From the NCBI GenBank assembly GCA_031281335.1, contig JAITFM010000030.1, positions 1-7,384 of the forward strand: 7,384 bases of DNA. Direction: 5' to 3'. Shown piece after piece: positions 1 to 6,855 of this stretch. A model generated the notes under the pieces. That model was given only the letters and a program-made list of their open reading frames with translations. It was not told the DNA's origin and ran no database searches. Every line of letters starts with the position of its first letter. Position 1 is the first letter of the stretch. Origin of the DNA: Rickettsiales bacterium (GTDB lineage Bacteria > Pseudomonadota > Alphaproteobacteria > Rickettsiales > Anaplasmataceae). Both the position numbers and the translations under genes were made by a program.

Positions 1-47
1 AAACCGCAACTAACCTTAGCTTAATGTTTAAGAAATTTACTAAACAG

Positions 48-289
48 AAAAAAAGACAAAAGAAATCCCGTGGTAGAAGTTGCTCACTCTCTAATCCTGC
101 AAATTGGCGTACTATACTGCCTTGAACGACTTATAAGCGCGTTTCAGCTTGTATAGGCAAAAACCTAGAAGTCTAGGTAAAATTAATAAAGACATAAGGT
201 GCACATAGTGCAAAAAATTAAACATAAGACGCCAACCGTGATACTTTCGTCGTTTAATCTGCACAGACTGAAGCTAAATGAATAGCTCC
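48..289 (-). ncRNA. Candidate structured RNA of unknown family (speculative)
   Basis: No complete gene is visible here, but the segment lies directly downstream of a strong leftward promoter and contains several compatible helices. A closing helix pairs 229-235 with 104-110 (ACGCCAA with TTGGCGT). Inside it are TGCCT 118-122 with AGGCA 155-159, enclosing TATAAGC 132-138 with GCTTGTA 147-153; a hairpin of 163-169 with 172-178 (ACCTAGA/TCTAGGT); and TGCAC 200-204 with GTGCA 208-212. Near the putative 3' end a hairpin forms from 74-80 with 86-93 (one bulge), and an RNA-strand U-run lies at 54-48. I looked for signatures of RNase P RNA, SRP RNA and tmRNA and did not recognise them. The ends are guesses from the promoter and the U-run. 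Alternatively this is decayed coding or repeat DNA: one minus-strand frame stays open from about 127 to the left edge but has no ATG or GTG start. Confidence 0.3.
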
Positions 290-295
290 AACTCT

Positions 296-324
296 ATGAT
301 AAGGGGGTTGAAGAAGTTTGTCAA
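296..324 (-). promoter_or_regulatory. Strong sigma70-type promoter facing left
   Basis: On the minus strand a perfect -35 TTGACA (324-319) is followed after exactly 17 bases by TATCAT (301-296), which matches the -10 consensus at five of six positions. Predicted transcription starts near 289 and runs towards position 1. No intact reading frame follows within the window, so the target is either the foldable segment described separately or a gene beyond the left edge. In such AT-rich DNA a chance match is possible, but the perfect -35 and ideal spacing make this one of the two best promoter matches I found. Confidence 0.5.
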
Positions 325-340
325 GTAGTTTTTTTCGTTT

Positions 341-383
341 CTAGTAGCCAGTACTTGGATTTCCTAGTAGGCTCAAATTACAA
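341..383. repeat. Decayed intergenic repeat, copy 1
   Basis: The segment contains CTAGTAGCC (341-349) and a near copy CTAGTAGGC (364-372), and ends with GGCTCAAATTACAA (370-383). That 14-mer recurs with one mismatch at 6838-6851 and, inverted and with three mismatches, at 6737-6750, near the other end of the window. The neighbouring text (GTAGCC, TACTTGG) also resembles the right-hand repeats. It is best read as a worn copy of a dispersed intergenic repeat. The rest of 384-426 shows no gene. Confidence 0.45.
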
Positions 384-426
384 CAGCTATGCGTCAAGCA
401 CTGAAATAACAGGAAAGGAGCGCTGA

Positions 427-450
427 TTAGATCGTTTCATAGCGGTCTAA
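427..450 (-). terminator. Hairpin at the 3' end of iscX, possible weak terminator
   Basis: TTAGATC (427-433) can pair with GGTCTAA (444-450) around a 10-base loop, giving seven pairs including one wobble. It overlaps the iscX stop codon. No strong U-run follows on the minus strand, so it may stabilise the mRNA end rather than terminate transcription by itself. Confidence 0.25.
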
Positions 451-641
451 GATCTTTCTCCAATCCAAGCTACTTGAATGGCTTCGAGTATTTTTTCGTT
501 ACAACGTTTTTCATCATCGTCAAATCCTTCTAAACTCAAGACCTTTTTTTTAAGCTCAGTAAACCTGATGTTAACTATATCTTCGTCTGGAAATTTTTCC
601 TCTAAAGCTTCTGCGATGTCTTCTATATCAAACCATTTCAT
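447..641 (-). CDS. iscX: IscX-family Fe-S cluster assembly protein
   Basis: A 64-residue acidic protein matching the IscX (YfhJ) family along its whole length; the E. coli protein is 66 residues. Visible family hallmarks are the N-terminal KW (2-3), the D-I-E-D-I-A-E-A-L helix (5-13), RFTEL (26-30), the acidic FDDD patch (40-43) and NEKILEAI with a following Trp (48-59). IscX is known to bind the cysteine desulfurase IscS and iron and to modulate Fe-S cluster assembly in the cytoplasm. The start at 641 is chosen because the protein then begins like the family. The open frame extends to 707, but those extra codons run into the tRNA gene and resemble nothing in the family. No clear Shine-Dalgarno lies before the ATG. 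It is last in a probable rpsD-tRNA-Leu-iscX transcript, with no other isc gene nearby, unlike E. coli where iscX closes the isc operon. Confidence 0.9.
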   Translation of the reverse strand: MKWFDIEDIAEALEEKFPDEDIVNIRFTELKKKVLSLEGFDDDEKRCNEKILEAIQVAWIGERS

Positions 642-669
642 ATTTCTTGAACACTCTGCCAAACTAAAT

Positions 670-756
670 TGGTGCCCATGGGGAGACTTGAACTCCCAAG
701 GTCGCAAAACCCACGGATTTTAAGTCCGCTGCGTCTACCGATTCCGCCACACGGGC
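670..756 (-). tRNA. tRNA-Leu, anticodon UAA
   Basis: Read on the minus strand, the sequence folds as a class II tRNA. The seven-pair acceptor stem is GCCCGTG with CATGGGC (one G-U). There is a D arm with GG, and an anticodon stem GCGGA/TCCGT around the loop CTTAAAA, which places UAA at 722-720. A long variable arm (GGGTTTTGCGACC) and a T arm with TTCAAGT follow. The discriminator is A and the 3' CCA is encoded (672-670). The long variable arm, discriminator A and UAA anticodon identify leucine, reading UUA and, by wobble, UUG, both expected to be common in this AT-rich genome. It begins 11 bases after the rpsD stop and ends 28 bases before the iscX start, so it is probably cut from a shared transcript. 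Confidence 0.96.
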
Positions 757-767
757 TCTTTTTTATT

Positions 768-1382
768 TTACCTAGAGTAGAACTCTACTACTAAATTAAC
801 TTCCATATCCGCTGAGTAAGGAACTTCAGAATATTGAGGCATTCTTAAAAACTTCACTGAATGCTCTTTACTGTTTGTTTCTAAATAGTCTGGAGCCTTG
901 CGTTCTTGTTTTTCCGCAGCCTCTACTACTACCGGGATTTTTACTGCTCTCTCTCTTATTTTTACTATATCACCAGGTTTTACTCGATAGCTCGATATAT
1001 TAACCACTTCATCATTAACTGTAACATGCTCATGAGATATGAGCTGTTTTGCTGAATAAATTGTTGGTACAAGGCCAGAGTGATACAAAACAGAACTTAA
1101 CCTTGATTCTAAGACACCAATAAAATTATCAGCTGTGTAACCTTTCCTGTTATAAGCATCTAAGAATATACGCCTGAGCTGCTTACTTGAAATTGCATAA
1201 TAAAACTTAAATTTCTTATGTGCAGCGAATTGCTTACCAAAATCAGATAACCTTTTGAACCCAAGAATACCGTGCTGACCTGGAGGATATTTCCTTTTGT
1301 TTACTGGATCTTTTGCTCTACCCCACAAATTTATACCAAGCCTACGGCTGATTCTATACTTTCTATTGATAACAGTTGTCAT
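768..1382 (-). CDS. rpsD: 30S ribosomal protein S4
   Basis: A 204-residue S4, the usual length for the family. The N-terminal part (about 1-90) carries the rRNA-contacting segment R-K-Y-P-P-G-Q-H-G (30-38), typical of S4, and the S4 RNA-binding domain follows from about 92 ([13 protein letters not shown] through [13 protein letters not shown]). The basic, aromatic C-terminus ends VVEFYSR. S4 binds 16S rRNA early and nucleates assembly of the small subunit; in E. coli it also represses its own operon. The start is ATG at 1382, preceded by GAGAG at 1394-1390 with a 7-base gap. The frame is open back to a TTG at 1439, but that TTG is part of the -35 hexamer of the promoter, so the longer form is rejected. 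It stands apart from other ribosomal genes, leads the tRNA-Leu and iscX cluster, and is divergent from tkt. Confidence 0.97.
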   Translation of the reverse strand: MTTVINRKYRISRRLGINLWGRAKDPVNKRKYPPGQHGILGFKRLSDFGKQFAAHKKFKFYYAISSKQLRRIFLDAYNRKGYTADNFIGVLESRLSSVLYHSGLVPTIYSAKQLISHEHVTVNDEVVNISSYRVKPGDIVKIRERAVKIPVVVEAAEKQERKAPDYLETNSKEHSVKFLRMPQYSEVPYSADMEVNLVVEFYSR

Positions 1383-1409
1383 ATAAAAACTCTCACAATC
1401 TAACTCTAG

Positions 1410-1439
1410 ATTATTAAGGATTTTAGCATTAAGTGTCAA
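1410..1439 (-). promoter_or_regulatory. Predicted rpsD promoter
   Basis: On the minus strand a perfect TTGACA (1439-1434) is followed by an 18-base spacer and AATAAT (1415-1410), which matches the -10 consensus at five of six positions. The predicted start of transcription is near 1403, about 20 bases upstream of the rpsD ATG and just ahead of its ribosome binding site. It probably also serves the downstream tRNA-Leu and iscX. Confidence 0.55.
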
Positions 1440-1440
1440 C

Positions 1441-1469
1441 TTGTTTTTGCCAGTTTAATTTCTTATACT
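1441..1469 (+). promoter_or_regulatory. Possible tkt promoter
   Basis: TTGTTT (1441-1446) and TATACT (1464-1469) are separated by 17 bases. The -10 matches consensus at five of six positions and the -35 at only three. Transcription would start near 1476, about 20 bases before the tkt ATG. Its -35 abuts that of the divergent rpsD promoter, so the two polymerase sites nearly touch. Confidence 0.4.
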
Positions 1470-1495
1470 TCACTTTTAAGTTTTTCTATTGACAT

Positions 1496-3451
1496 ATGAA
1501 CCATCTACCTTTGGAATCTATGGCAAATGCTATCCGCTTTTTATCAATTGATGCAGTACAAAAAGCAAACTCTGGGCACCCAGGTATGCCACTTGGCATG
1601 GCAGATGTTGCAACTGTTTTATTTGCTAAATATCTAAATCACAACCCTGATGATTCTAAATGGGTCAACAGAGACCGTTTCGTTTTATCAAACGGCCATG
1701 GTTCAATGCTGCTATACTCTATATTATACCTTACAGGTTACATTGGTATAGATGAGTTAAAGAACTTCAGGCAACTCACATCCAAAACTCCAGGTCATCC
1801 AGAGTATGGCTTGACTCCAGGAATAGAAACAACAACAGGCCCACTAGGGCAGGGGCTCGCCACTTCAGTTGGCATGGCACTTGCTGAATCGATCCTTGAA
1901 AAGCAGTTTGGAATTAAGCATTACACTTATGTAATGCTAGGAGATGGCTGTCTTATGGAAGGAATAAGCCATGAAGCAGCATCACTTGCTGGACATCTTA
2001 AATTGAATAAGTTGATAGCCCTTTTTGATGATAATGACATCTCTATAGATGGTGCTACTAGCCTCTCTTGTTCTGATGACGTGGAAAAGCGTTTTTCAGC
2101 TTATGGGTGGAATGTTAACAAAATTGATGGTCATGATTTTAACTCCATATCGCTTGCAATAGAGCAAGCGCAAAAATCTGACAAGCCGTCGCTTATTTGC
2201 TGCAAGACCATCATCGGAAAATTTTCAAGCCGTGCCGGTACATCTTCTGCTCATAGTGGTGCTTTTACGGAGGAAGATATAAAAAAGATGAGAGAGAGAT
2301 TAAATTGGAACTACGAACCATTTCATGTGCCAGAGAACGTGAAAAATGCCTGGATGGAAACAGTTGAGAGAGCAAAGCAAAACTACGTGTCCTCGACCAG
2401 TGAAGAGTTGCAAAGAAGACTTGATAAGCGTTTACCAGATAATATCGAGAGCGATTTGGCTAACCTAAAGAAACAAATACACGAGGCAATGCCAAACGAA
2501 GCTACACGGTCCTCTTTTGGCAAGGTAATGGAACTCTTAACTAAGTCCATGCCGGAATTAATTGGTGGGTCTGCTGACCTTACTGGGTCAAATTGCACTA
2601 AATATAAGCATATGGAGGTAATAAATAGCAGTAATTATAGTGGTTCTTATGTCCACTATGGAGTGAGAGAACACGCTATGGCAGCTTGTATGAACGGCAT
2701 GGCTCTTCATGGCGGAATTCTTCCTTACGGTGGCACTTTCTTGGTGTTTTCCGATTATTGCCGCCCTGCTATACGTCTTTCAGCTTTGACGAAACAGCAG
2801 GTCATATATGTAATGACTCACGACTCAATTGGAGTAGGAGAAGATGGCCCAACTCATCAGCCGATAGAGCATTTAGCCTCTCTTCGTGCTATACCAAATT
2901 TGTACGTCTTTAGACCAGCCGATGCAATCGAAACTCTGGAGTGTATTAGCATTGCACTGGAAAAAAAAGAGTCACCCACATTGTTTGCACTTTCAAGGCA
3001 AAATGTGAATTACATGCGCAAATTCCACTTTGATGTCCACCAGTCTGCCAACCTATCGAAGTTTGGTGCATATACCCTATGCGAATATTCAGGAAAGCTA
3101 GAAGTGACAATATTTGCAACCGGATCTGAGGTTGAAATTGCAGTTGAAGCAAGAAAAAAATTGCAGGAAAAAGGTATAGGTGCGAGGGTTGTTTCTATGC
3201 CATGCTGGAGACTTTTTGACGAGCAAAGCGATGAGTATAAAGCAGCAATATTAAATAATGACAGCATTAAAGTTGCAATTGAAGCTGGAAGTGAAATGGG
3301 TTGGCATAAATATATAGGCTCAAATGGTATATTTATTGGCATGAAAAGCTTTGGAGAATCAGCACCTTATAAAACACTTTATGAGCATTTTAATATCAGT
3401 GCTGATCATGTAGTAAAATGTGTGTGCGAGAAATTGGTTTGCACTCAATAG
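1496..3451 (+). CDS. tkt: Transketolase
   Basis: A 651-residue protein, close to the 663 residues of E. coli TktA and collinear with it. It transfers two-carbon ketol units between sugar phosphates in the non-oxidative pentose phosphate pathway, using thiamine diphosphate and a divalent metal. The N-terminal domain shows SGHPGMPLG with His28, the NGHGS loop with His68, GPLGQG (115-120), and the cofactor motif GDG (149-151) running to Asn180. The pyrimidine-binding domain has YGVREHAMAA with the catalytic Glu392, and HDSIGVGEDGPTHQP from His442. The C-terminal domain has GSEVEIA and SFGESAP. All expected active-site motifs are present, so it should be active. In an endosymbiont with few sugar pathways it plausibly supplies ribose 5-phosphate and erythrose 4-phosphate from glycolytic intermediates. 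The ATG at 1496 gives the usual N-terminus; no strong Shine-Dalgarno is seen. It is a single gene, divergent from rpsD and convergent with the MFS gene 66 bases downstream. Confidence 0.97.
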   Translation: MNHLPLESMANAIRFLSIDAVQKANSGHPGMPLGMADVATVLFAKYLNHNPDDSKWVNRDRFVLSNGHGSMLLYSILYLTGYIGIDELKNFRQLTSKTPGHPEYGLTPGIETTTGPLGQGLATSVGMALAESILEKQFGIKHYTYVMLGDGCLMEGISHEAASLAGHLKLNKLIALFDDNDISIDGATSLSCSDDVEKRFSAYGWNVNKIDGHDFNSISLAIEQAQKSDKPSLICCKTIIGKFSSRAGTSSAHSGAFTEEDIKKMRERLNWNYEPFHVPENVKNAWMETVERAKQNYVSSTSEELQRRLDKRLPDNIESDLANLKKQIHEAMPNEATRSSFGKVMELLTKSMPELIGGSADLTGSNCTKYKHMEVINSSNYSGSYVHYGVREHAMAACMNGMALHGGILPYGGTFLVFSDYCRPAIRLSALTKQQVIYVMTHDSIGVGEDGPTHQPIEHLASLRAIPNLYVFRPADAIETLECISIALEKKESPTLFALSRQNVNYMRKFHFDVHQSANLSKFGAYTLCEYSGKLEVTIFATGSEVEIAVEARKKLQEKGIGARVVSMPCWRLFDEQSDEYKAAILNNDSIKVAIEAGSEMGWHKYIGSNGIFIGMKSFGESAPYKTLYEHFNISADHVVKCVCEKLVCTQ

Positions 3452-3517
3452 ACCTTACATAACTATACGAAATTCCAGTATCTGATGCCAGAAAAAAAGA
3501 ACCTGCTTACTATATAA

Positions 3518-4714
3518 TCACCCTCTTGAGTATTTTTCAGTACATTTGAGTAGGCAGTATATAAGAACCGCAATTGTAGAGCATATTATTGTTAATAGTA
3601 AATTTGATAAAATACCGTAAGAAAAGAATTTTCCTACTATATATACTCCGATGGCTCCGAACATCATATTGCAGAATGAGAGAACTGCACTACCAAGCCC
3701 TATACTTTTGGTTATTTCTAACGCAGAGGTTACGTTATTGCTTATTACGAGTGCAAGACCTATATTGCTTGGAACCCAAACAGTTTGAAGGACAAACACG
3801 TTTAATTTGCCTATGGAGTAAAAATATACCAGCAAACTCTCGGGTATTATTGGCAACATCAAACCTATTATTAACATCCGGCTAACCCCTATTTTTGGTA
3901 CATATCTTCTGTTAATCAAAGTTCCAATTATGTAAAATATAACTATGATTGATATTAGATAACCAAAATATTGTACTTCAACATCCATAGACTCAAATAT
4001 GAAAGGGTAGTTAGCAATATACGCCCAAAGCCACATGAAAGTTAACCCATGGATAGCTGCGAACCCAAGAAAACGATGATTTCTAAATATTGATATATAT
4101 TGTTTAGGAATACTGACCATTACACTAGCTATATTGGTTTCACTTTTACTTATAGTAAGTGTTTCTTGTAACTTAAAGTAAATAAAAACGAGCATAACAA
4201 TTGCCGCGAGTGATATAATAAAAAACAAAAATTTCCAACTGTACCCACTTGAAATTATATAACTGCCTACCACTGGAGCTATCCCAGGTGAAAGCGCTAC
4301 TACCATATTTAACTTTGAAATTACTCTTGAGTATTCACTACCTGAGTACATATCCCTTATTGCTGCATACCCAACCACGCCTGCAACACCAGCCCCTATT
4401 CCTTGTATAAAGCGAATGAGTATTAAGAGCGCAATATTGTCAGCTATGTAACATGCAATACTCGCCAAAGTAAAAATTGCCATACCGATCAGCATGATTG
4501 GACGCCTACCATAATGGTCAGATAGTGGACCATAAATTAATCCGGATATCGCAATTCCAACTAAATTTAAGCTGATTGTAAGCTGCACCACATGGCCTTC
4601 TACTTCAAAATAGTGAGCAATGTTCGGTAGTGCGACTGAATACAGATCAGTTGCCATATCGGCAATTGCTACAGATAATATCATGATAAGAGAGATAATA
4701 TTTTGTATTGCCAC
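3518..4714 (-). CDS. MFS transporter, Bcr/CflA drug-resistance type
   Basis: A 398-residue hydrophobic protein with about 12 predicted membrane segments, the standard layout of a major facilitator. Family motifs are in the expected places: ATDLYSVALP after the first helix (21-30), motif A GPLSDHYGRRP between helices 2 and 3 (62-72), RFIQGIGAG in helix 4 (101-109) and motif C SPGIAPVVG in helix 5 (142-150). Motif C marks proton-driven antiporters, so this should be an inner-membrane exporter. The Bcr/CflA subgroup exports drugs such as bicyclomycin and also dipeptides or cysteine; the true substrate cannot be read here. The start is GTG at 4714, giving a short cytoplasmic tail before helix 1, with no clear Shine-Dalgarno; ATG at 4684 (residue 11) is an alternative but would shorten helix 1. 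It is a single gene, divergent from ubiE and convergent with tkt. Confidence 0.88.
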   Translation of the reverse strand: MAIQNIISLIMILSVAIADMATDLYSVALPNIAHYFEVEGHVVQLTISLNLVGIAISGLIYGPLSDHYGRRPIMLIGMAIFTLASIACYIADNIALLILIRFIQGIGAGVAGVVGYAAIRDMYSGSEYSRVISKLNMVVALSPGIAPVVGSYIISSGYSWKFLFFIISLAAIVMLVFIYFKLQETLTISKSETNIASVMVSIPKQYISIFRNHRFLGFAAIHGLTFMWLWAYIANYPFIFESMDVEVQYFGYLISIIVIFYIIGTLINRRYVPKIGVSRMLIIGLMLPIIPESLLVYFYSIGKLNVFVLQTVWVPSNIGLALVISNNVTSALEITKSIGLGSAVLSFCNMMFGAIGVYIVGKFFSYGILSNLLLTIICSTIAVLIYCLLKCTEKYSRG

Positions 4715-4744
4715 TTAATGGATTCGCTGAGCTATAAAAGTTTT

Positions 4745-4750
4745 ATTATA
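4745..4750 (-). promoter_or_regulatory. Possible -10 box for the MFS gene
   Basis: The minus strand carries a perfect TATAAT (4750-4745), placing a transcription start near 4738 and giving a leader of about 24 bases before the GTG start. No convincing -35 lies at 16-18 bases; the best is a poor TGTAAC. In such AT-rich DNA a chance match is quite possible. Confidence 0.3.
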
Positions 4751-4829
4751 ATACATTTTCCTCATTTGGTTACATTAATTTAACTACTGAAGTTTAAAAC
4801 AGTCATGCAAGGGATCTATTAAAAGACCT

Positions 4830-4858
4830 GTGAAAATTTCATAAAATTATCGTATAGT
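4830..4858 (+). promoter_or_regulatory. Possible ubiE-ftsW promoter
   Basis: GTGAAA (4830-4835; four of six) and TATAGT (4853-4858; five of six) are separated by 17 bases. Transcription would begin at about 4865, just inside the first ATG of ubiE (4862). If this promoter is real, translation must begin at the second ATG (4883) or another promoter must exist upstream. Confidence 0.35.
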
Positions 4859-4861
4859 GTA

Positions 4862-5581
4862 ATGGTTGATATAATAGATAGCATGGATAAATCACAATTG
4901 GTTAAAGAGGTGTTTGACTCCGTAGCAAATCGCTACGATGTTATGAATGATATAATGAGCCTTGGAATGCACAGGCTATGGAAGGATAAGATGGTAAATA
5001 GTATGCATTTTTCAAAAAACTCTAAGGTTTTAGATATCGCTGGAGGAACTGGAGATATAGCAATAAGAATAGCGAGAAGAGAACCAAGTGCTCAGGTCAC
5101 AATATGTGATATAAATCAAAATATTCTGAGCAGAGGCCGTGATAAAGCTATAAATGCAAACCAGCTTAATTTTAATTGGGTGTGTGCAGATGCAGAAAGC
5201 TTACCGTTTAAAGATTTCAAATTTGATTACTGCACAGTAGCCTTTGGTATTCGAAACGTTTCCGACCGCAAGAAGGCTTTAAGTGAAGCATATAGGGTAT
5301 TAAAACCAAATGGGCAATTTATCTGCCTGGAGTTTGCCCCTATGCACTATCAGAATGAAATGTTCACCAAATTTTATGACTTATATTCATTTAAAGTAAT
5401 TCCTAAAATTGGCAGCATAGTTGCTAAAGATAAGAGTTCCTATGAATATTTGGTGAAAAGCATCAGAGAGTTTCCAACTCAGGCTGAGTTTAAAATTGAA
5501 ATTGAAGAAGTAGGCTTTAAGAATGTTGAGTTTCATAATATGAGCTATGGAATAGTGGCATTACACATTGGAACAAAATGA
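4862..5581 (+). CDS. ubiE: Ubiquinone biosynthesis C-methyltransferase UbiE
   Basis: A 239-residue class I SAM-dependent methyltransferase that aligns along its length with E. coli UbiE (251 residues). UbiE adds the C-methyl group to the benzoquinol ring during ubiquinone synthesis (and to demethylmenaquinone where that exists), acting at the membrane face. Signature one, [18 protein letters not shown] (24-41), is intact. The SAM-binding motif VLDIAGGTG lies at 56-64, the acidic residue binding the SAM ribose at Asp83 (CDIN), CADAESLPF at 108-116, FGIRNVSD at 128-135 and signature two RVLKPNG at 145-151. The C-terminus YGIVALHIG matches the family end. The ATG at 4862 has no Shine-Dalgarno; ATG 4883 (residue 8) is a real alternative because a promoter -10 sits only four bases before 4862. 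Its stop overlaps the ftsW start (ATGA), so the two are probably translationally coupled. Confidence 0.95.
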   Translation: MVDIIDSMDKSQLVKEVFDSVANRYDVMNDIMSLGMHRLWKDKMVNSMHFSKNSKVLDIAGGTGDIAIRIARREPSAQVTICDINQNILSRGRDKAINANQLNFNWVCADAESLPFKDFKFDYCTVAFGIRNVSDRKKALSEAYRVLKPNGQFICLEFAPMHYQNEMFTKFYDLYSFKVIPKIGSIVAKDKSSYEYLVKSIREFPTQAEFKIEIEEVGFKNVEFHNMSYGIVALHIGTK

Positions 5582-6687
5582 ACATTAAACTCTGGTATAG
5601 AACACTAGATTATTATCTCATTATTCCAGTAGTCCTTTTGCTGACTATAAGCTTCGTTCTTGTTCATTCGGCAAGTCCTGCAATTGCACAGCGCCTTTCT
5701 TTACCGCAAAATTATTTTATACAGCGCCATACAGTTTATATAGTTCTGTCACTGGTTACCCTAGTAACGTTTTCTTTTCTCAATATAAAAACCATATTTA
5801 ACCTCTCATTTGTGGGTTTTACTCTGTTTATTATTCTAATGGTAGCTGTGGTAATACTTGGCATGGAAGCAAAAGGGGCGAAACGATGGTTATATATTGT
5901 CAAGATTTCAATTCAGCCATCTGAGTTTGTAAGGCCATTCTTTTCTGTTGTTATAGCTGGTGTCTTGGCTAGCGAAATGAAGTTTAAAATTCACATGTCA
6001 ATCATAGTATTTCTGTTGGTTTTTACATTGTTACTTTTACAGCCTGATTTCAGTATGTCCATGCTTTTGACATATTCTTTTACTAGCCAAATGTTTATTG
6101 CATGTATACCACTTTTATACTTTGTATGCATAGTAGGAATAGTCACAACTGGAATTGCGACGGCTTACTTGTGTTTTCCGCATATAAAGCAAAGGGTTTA
6201 CAATTTTCTCTTTTTTACACAGCGTGATAATTTCCAAGTCGTAAAATCATTGGAAGCATTCAAAAAAGGCCAGTTAACCGGTGTTGGACCTGGCGAAGGT
6301 AGCGTAAAAATCTCTCTTCCCGATAGTCATACAGATTTTGTATTTTCTGTTTTAGCAGAAGAATTTGGTTTGGTTATGTGTTTAGCCACATTGATGTTGT
6401 TTGGCACCATTTCCGCTCGTTTACTCTATGTTGCATATAGGGAAAATGAATTATTCAATCTGCTGGTAATTCTCGGTATTTCGATTCAATTTATCGCACA
6501 ATTTATAATAAACATAGGGGTAACGTTAAGCATTTTTCCCACCACTGGTATAACTTTGCCATTACTTAGCTATGGCGGCTCTTCCCTTTTATCTTCAAGC
6601 ATTGCTCTTGGCATAATGCTGTCTTTTAGCAGAAACCAAGCTCTTACACTAAAATTTCGTAAGCGTATTGCGTTTAGAAATATATAG
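5578..6687 (+). CDS. ftsW: SEDS peptidoglycan glycosyltransferase FtsW
   Basis: A 369-residue polytopic membrane protein with about nine or ten hydrophobic segments, of the SEDS family (FtsW/RodA/SpoVE). SEDS proteins polymerise lipid II into glycan strands, FtsW at the division septum with its partner FtsI. Conserved parts are GAKRW (100-104), QPSEF (113-117), QPDFSM (155-160), the extracellular segment [18 protein letters not shown] (247-264) with the essential Asp253, and [16 protein letters not shown] (321-336). The N-terminal [10 protein letters not shown] and the LPDSHTDF wording resemble alphaproteobacterial FtsW more than RodA, which decides the name; RodA remains a less likely alternative. 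The start ATG at 5578 overlaps the ubiE stop by four bases, with a GGA a few bases upstream. An intact active site suggests that septal glycan synthesis persists even though the inferred host group has little or no classical wall. Confidence 0.92.
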   Translation: MNIKLWYRTLDYYLIIPVVLLLTISFVLVHSASPAIAQRLSLPQNYFIQRHTVYIVLSLVTLVTFSFLNIKTIFNLSFVGFTLFIILMVAVVILGMEAKGAKRWLYIVKISIQPSEFVRPFFSVVIAGVLASEMKFKIHMSIIVFLLVFTLLLLQPDFSMSMLLTYSFTSQMFIACIPLLYFVCIVGIVTTGIATAYLCFPHIKQRVYNFLFFTQRDNFQVVKSLEAFKKGQLTGVGPGEGSVKISLPDSHTDFVFSVLAEEFGLVMCLATLMLFGTISARLLYVAYRENELFNLLVILGISIQFIAQFIINIGVTLSIFPTTGITLPLLSYGGSSLLSSSIALGIMLSFSRNQALTLKFRKRIAFRNI

Positions 6688-6732
6688 ACTAGTGGTCAGG
6701 ACTGCCCAACCTGTATCGCTTACAACTGCATT

Positions 6733-6855
6733 AACACTGTGATTCGAGCCTACCAGGAGGATGTCATCCAAGTAGCCCATTTCTTGCCATCCCAACCTCT
6801 ATGATGTCATCCAAGTAGCCGACACTGGCTACTGGCAGGCTCAAATCACAATGTT
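6733..6855. repeat. Imperfect inverted repeat with nested hairpin and direct repeats
   Basis: Arms of 24 bases, 6733-6756 and 6832-6855, are reverse complements at 21 of 24 positions; all three differences are transitions. Between them GATGTCATCCAAGTAGCC occurs twice exactly (6760-6777 and 6803-6820). The second copy runs into a hairpin, CCA(A)GTAGCC (6811-6820) with GGCTACTGG (6827-6835). The right arm overlaps the last codons of the terminase relic. The structure fits a small non-autonomous palindromic element or two copies inserted head to head. No coding capacity, transposase or clean target duplication is seen. Positions 6688-6732, after ftsW, show nothing I can name. Confidence 0.6.

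Noticed and set aside
1..300. RNase P RNA, SRP RNA or tmRNA in the left intergenic region
   Set aside because: I could not find the conserved core sequences of these RNAs on either strand, so only an unassigned candidate is reported.
341..383. CRISPR-like array from the repeated CTAGTAG words
   Set aside because: Only two short imperfect copies and no regular spacers.
642..707. 22-residue N-terminal extension of iscX
   Set aside because: The extra codons (642-707) cover the 3' part of the tRNA-Leu gene (670-756) and have no counterpart in IscX proteins; the ATG at 641 gives the family N-terminus.
478..723. Plus-strand frame of 81 codons across iscX and the tRNA
   Set aside because: Low-complexity Ser/Phe translation antisense to a clear IscX gene and a tRNA; no family resemblance.
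2383..3342. Four alternative frames (71, 75, 68 and 110 codons) inside tkt
   Set aside because: All lie within the well-conserved transketolase gene on other frames and resemble no protein.
3452..3517. Terminator between convergent tkt and MFS genes
   Set aside because: There is an A/T run at 3491-3498 but no adjacent stable hairpin; CCAG/CCAG words here are direct, not inverted, so no terminator is called.
3589..3885. Plus-strand frame of 98 codons inside the MFS gene
   Set aside because: Antisense shadow of a transporter with intact motifs.
6688..6810. Short plus-strand frame after ftsW (ending near 6803)
   Set aside because: It lacks a start codon and consists mainly of the inverted-repeat text; no family resemblance.
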